From assembly GCA_902789415.1 (NCBI GenBank), contig CADAOD010000009.1, positions 1-64,000 of the forward strand: a DNA stretch of 64,000 nucleotides, in the 5' to 3' direction. This document shows positions 61,452-64,000 of this stretch, one piece after another. The position numbers were made by a program, and so were the translations under genes. A model generated the notes under the pieces. That model did no database searches. It was not told where the DNA came from and saw only the letters and a program-made list of their open reading frames with translations. The stretch is from an uncultured Prevotellaceae bacterium. Its GTDB lineage: Bacteria > Bacteroidota > Bacteroidia > Bacteroidales > Bacteroidaceae. The stretch's first letter is position 1. Every line of letters begins with the position of its first letter.

Positions 61452-62441
61452 ATGACAGAACAAGCAAAACGCCAGCATAACAACATTCTGCTTGCCATCA
61501 TTGGTTTTGCGGCAGTAGTGATTATCGTGGCATTAATTGGATTCTTTGCGCTGGATCGTGATCCAGACGTTATCCAGGGACAGGTAGAGGTAACCGAGTA
61601 CCGTGTATCGAGCAAGGTGCCTGGTCGTATTCTTGAACTCCGTGTAAAGGAGGGCGACTACGTAAAGGTGGGCGATACACTCGCTATTCTTGATGCCCCT
61701 GAGGTACGCGCCAAGATGGAGCAGGCTCAGAGTGCTGAGAATGCTGCTGCTGCTTTGGAGCTGAAAGCTCAGAATGGTGCTCGTAAGGAGCAGATTCAGG
61801 GTGCTTTCTCTGTGCTCCAGCAGGCTAAGGCTGGTCTTGAGATTGCCGAGAAATCTTACAACCGTGTACAGCGACTCTACGACGAGGGTGTGATGAGTGC
61901 CCAGAAGCGCGACGAGGTTTATGCCAATTACAAGGCGATGGAGGCTCAGGTAAAAGCCGCTCAGAGTCAGTACGATATGGCTGTGAATGGTGCCCGCCGC
62001 GAGGATAAGATGGCAGCTGCCGCTCAGGTAGGTCGTGCCCGTGGTGCTGTGCAGGAGGTTAACTCTTACATTCACGAGACAGTACAGGTGGCCCAGATGG
62101 AAGGCGAGGTAGCCGATGTTTATCCAAAGGTAGGCGAGTTGGTTGGTACAGGTTCGCCCATCATGTCGATTGCCGTGATGCAGGACCTCTGGGGTACATT
62201 CAATGTGCGCGAGGACCAGTTGAACGGTATGCAGGTGGGTAGCGAGTTTAATGCTTATGTGCCCGCTTTCGATAAGACTATCAAGATGAAGGTTTACTAC
62301 CTGAAGGATCAGGGCTCGTATGCTGTATGGAAGGCCACCAAGGCTAACGGTCAGTACGACTTGAAGACCTTTGAGGTTAAAGCCCGTCCCGTTGAGAAGT
62401 TGGAAGGCTTACGCCCAGGTATGAGTTTGATTATCAAGTAA
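61452..62441 (+). CDS. HlyD-type membrane fusion protein
   Basis: The 329-residue periplasmic adaptor has one N-terminal span (LLAIIGFAAVVIIVALIGFFAL), a lipoyl/biotinyl-like half (VEVTEYRVSSKVPGRILEL; VKVGDTLAILDAPEV), a helical hairpin (about 85-195) and a beta domain. It connects the ABC-2 permeases to TolC. It resembles YbhG-type adaptors of drug or lipid efflux. Ten bases after the tolC stop. Confidence 0.9.
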   Translation: MTEQAKRQHNNILLAIIGFAAVVIIVALIGFFALDRDPDVIQGQVEVTEYRVSSKVPGRILELRVKEGDYVKVGDTLAILDAPEVRAKMEQAQSAENAAAALELKAQNGARKEQIQGAFSVLQQAKAGLEIAEKSYNRVQRLYDEGVMSAQKRDEVYANYKAMEAQVKAAQSQYDMAVNGARREDKMAAAAQVGRARGAVQEVNSYIHETVQVAQMEGEVADVYPKVGELVGTGSPIMSIAVMQDLWGTFNVREDQLNGMQVGSEFNAYVPAFDKTIKMKVYYLKDQGSYAVWKATKANGQYDLKTFEVKARPVEKLEGLRPGMSLIIK

Positions 62442-62446
62442 TTAGA

Positions 62447-63616
62447 GTGAAATACTTAGTTCAAATCTGGCAGATAGCTTTGCGCGAGATGAAGATTCTG
62501 AAAGAGAATCCCATCTACGGCTTCTGTATGGTTGTGTTTCCGCTGCTGGCGATGTTCTTCTTTACATCGCTATTGGCTGATGGACTGCCGCAGGATTTGC
62601 CTGTGGGCGTGGTTGACCTGGATAACACCTCAACCACCCGTGCGCTCATCCGTAAGCTCGACGGATTCCAGAACTCTAAGGTGGTGGCTCATTACCCATC
62701 GGTAGCCGAGGCGCGCCATGCGATGCAGGAGAACGAAATCTACGGTTTCGTGTATTTCCCAAAAGGCACTACCAGTAACCTGATGTCGGCCCGCCGACCA
62801 AAGATATCTTACTATTATAGTAATGTGTCGTTGGCAGGTGGTTCGATGGTGATGAAGGACCTGAAAACCGTTACTACGCTTGGTTCGGCAGCCGTAGGAA
62901 TGGCTACGTTACGTGCCAAAGGTGCTACCGACAAGCAGATTCAGGCTTTCTTGCAACCCATTCGTATCGACCTGCACCAGGTGGCCAATCCTTGGAGTAA
63001 CTATAATGTATATCTCTCAACGGTATTCGTACCAGGTATCATGATGCTCTTTATGTTCCTGATATCAGCTTATTCGCTGGGTATGGAGCTTAAGTTTAAT
63101 CGTGGTAAGGAGTGGATCGAGAAGGCTGACGGCAATATCGTGGTAGCTATTCTTGGCAAATACCTGCCCCATGTGGTGGTATTCCTGCTGCTGATATCAT
63201 TCTATCAGTTCTACATCTATCATGTATTGCAATTCCCGCACGTGGGTAGCTGGGCTATGATTCTCCTGTTGTCGGTACTCGGCGTGTTTGGCTCAATCGG
63301 CTTTGGTATCTTTGCTTTTGGCTTGATGCCTTCGTTGCGTATGTCTATGAGTATCTGTTCGTTGTGGGGCGTGCTCAGTTTCTCGTTGGCAGGTTCGGCA
63401 TTTCCCGCTATGGGTATGGATCCTGCGTTACAAGCCGTTACGTGGCTGTTTCCGCTGCGCCATTACTACATGCTGTTCCAGATAACGGTATTTAATGGCT
63501 ATCCGCTCATCGACGCCTGGTTCCACCTGGTAGCGCTGATTGCATTCACGCTGCTGCCTTGGTTTGTTATCGGTAAGGTTAAAAATGCTATGCTTACTTA
63601 TGTCTATATTCCATAA
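62447..63616 (+). CDS. ABC-2 type permease, YbhR/YhhJ-like
   Basis: The 389-residue permease has an N-terminal span (GFCMVVFPLLAMFFFTSLLA), a large periplasmic domain (about 50-210) and five C-terminal spans ending with conserved RHYYMLFQ. GTG 62447 is the start, five bases after the hlyD gene. It acts with a second permease of the same family. No ATPase gene lies in the window, so the nucleotide-binding subunit is probably further downstream or elsewhere. Confidence 0.85.
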   Translation: MKYLVQIWQIALREMKILKENPIYGFCMVVFPLLAMFFFTSLLADGLPQDLPVGVVDLDNTSTTRALIRKLDGFQNSKVVAHYPSVAEARHAMQENEIYGFVYFPKGTTSNLMSARRPKISYYYSNVSLAGGSMVMKDLKTVTTLGSAAVGMATLRAKGATDKQIQAFLQPIRIDLHQVANPWSNYNVYLSTVFVPGIMMLFMFLISAYSLGMELKFNRGKEWIEKADGNIVVAILGKYLPHVVVFLLLISFYQFYIYHVLQFPHVGSWAMILLLSVLGVFGSIGFGIFAFGLMPSLRMSMSICSLWGVLSFSLAGSAFPAMGMDPALQAVTWLFPLRHYYMLFQITVFNGYPLIDAWFHLVALIAFTLLPWFVIGKVKNAMLTYVYIP

Positions 63617-64000
63617 ATTCATACAGGCCATCAATGATGCCGCCTTTATCTGGCGACAGGAACTCAAGCAGGTACTCCGCGACGAGGGCGTGCTTATGTT
63701 CTGTATCCTTGTGCCTTTGGCTTATCCGCTGCTGTACTCGTGGGTTTATAATAACGAGACCGTTCACGAGGTGCCCGTAGTGGTAGTCGATATGTCGCAT
63801 TCGCATCAGTCGCGCCAGTTTGTGCGTATGTGCGATGCCTCGCCCGATGTGCAAGTGGTGAGCTATGCTACCGACTTAGACGAGGCGAAGAGCTTGGTAA
63901 GTCGACAGGTGGCCAAGGGTATTTATTATATTCCTGAGGATTTTGCTACCAAACTGAATCGTATGGAGCAGAGCACCATTAGCGTGTATTGCGATATGGC
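63600..64000 (+). CDS. ABC-2 type permease, second copy (partial)
   Basis: The frame opens with ATG 63600, overlapping the previous gene's end by 17 bases, and is cut off by the window edge after about 133 codons. It has the same layout as its neighbour: MSIFHKFIQAIND, a span (LMFCILVPLAYPLLYSWVY) and the VVVVDMSHSHQS segment that starts the periplasmic domain. It is the second half of a heterodimeric permease. Confidence 0.85.
   Translation, partial: MSIFHKFIQAINDAAFIWRQELKQVLRDEGVLMFCILVPLAYPLLYSWVYNNETVHEVPVVVVDMSHSHQSRQFVRMCDASPDVQVVSYATDLDEAKSLVSRQVAKGIYYIPEDFATKLNRMEQSTISVYCDM

Overview
The window looks like chromosome of a gut- or oral-type Bacteroidales bacterium, most like Prevotella or Segatella. 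Four things point there. Many genes are preceded by the Bacteroidetes promoter pair TTTG - 19 to 20 bp - TAnnTTTG. The families present (DUF4494, DUF4840, DUF4492, DUF5056, DUF6057, the type IX secretion protein PorE) are typical of the order. The tmRNA tag ends in YALAA. Lipoprotein and secretion genes have short A/T-rich leaders. Most of the window is ordinary core genome; the accessory part is the first 2.4 kb.

Region 1-2.4 kb: ssrA (tmRNA), a classic integration site, is followed by about 1 kb of almost non-coding DNA. This holds a strikingly symmetric iteron-like array (647-1172) around perfect palindromes, then an intact MntA-HepT toxin-antitoxin pair and the antisense remains of a second, broken nucleotidyltransferase/HEPN pair. 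Region 2.4-15.4 kb: FHA and HU/SPOR proteins, UDP-glucose dehydrogenase, a lipoprotein, NudC, a 5'-nucleotidase, a J-protein, KdsB, a 14-15 repeat MORN protein, a YhcH-family protein, glycogen branching enzyme and a DUF6057 membrane protein. Region 15.4-24.7 kb: two tandem acyl-CoA synthetases, a LolCE-type permease, an aminotransferase, a membrane pseudokinase followed by a DUF4494 gene, a YggS protein and a flavodoxin/ferredoxin protein.

Region 24.7-39.6 kb: a lipoprotein, two overlapping sensor-kinase paralogues (the first without catalytic His or ATPase domain), a hexuronate locus (GatC-like EIIC, an apparently exported KduI, ExuT-like carrier), a nitroreductase, an operon of a stand-alone NrdJ C-terminal domain, folB, an amidase and an MCE protein, then dnaA and a YiiX-like hydrolase. 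Region 39.6-50.8 kb: TonB receptor, thyA-folA, an RsmF-like methyltransferase, a DUF6249/PspC/ECF sigma/anti-sigma operon, PorE and TopB. Region 50.8-64 kb: a GH8 enzyme, a candidate small RNA, a porin/SSS symporter/TlpA-like group, DUF4492-cydA-cydB, and a coiled-coil protein followed by TolC, HlyD and two ABC-2 permeases; the last permease runs off the end.

Two dispersed repeat families cut across the gene map. One is a degenerate 7-bp-period repeat, found at gene junctions and inside three unrelated genes. Because its period is 7 it encodes the same heptapeptide in every frame of one strand, so it inserts without stop codons. The other is a palindromic CCGTG-rich hairpin element placed between two pairs of convergent genes. 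Together with the symmetric array next to ssrA, these are the least explained structures here.
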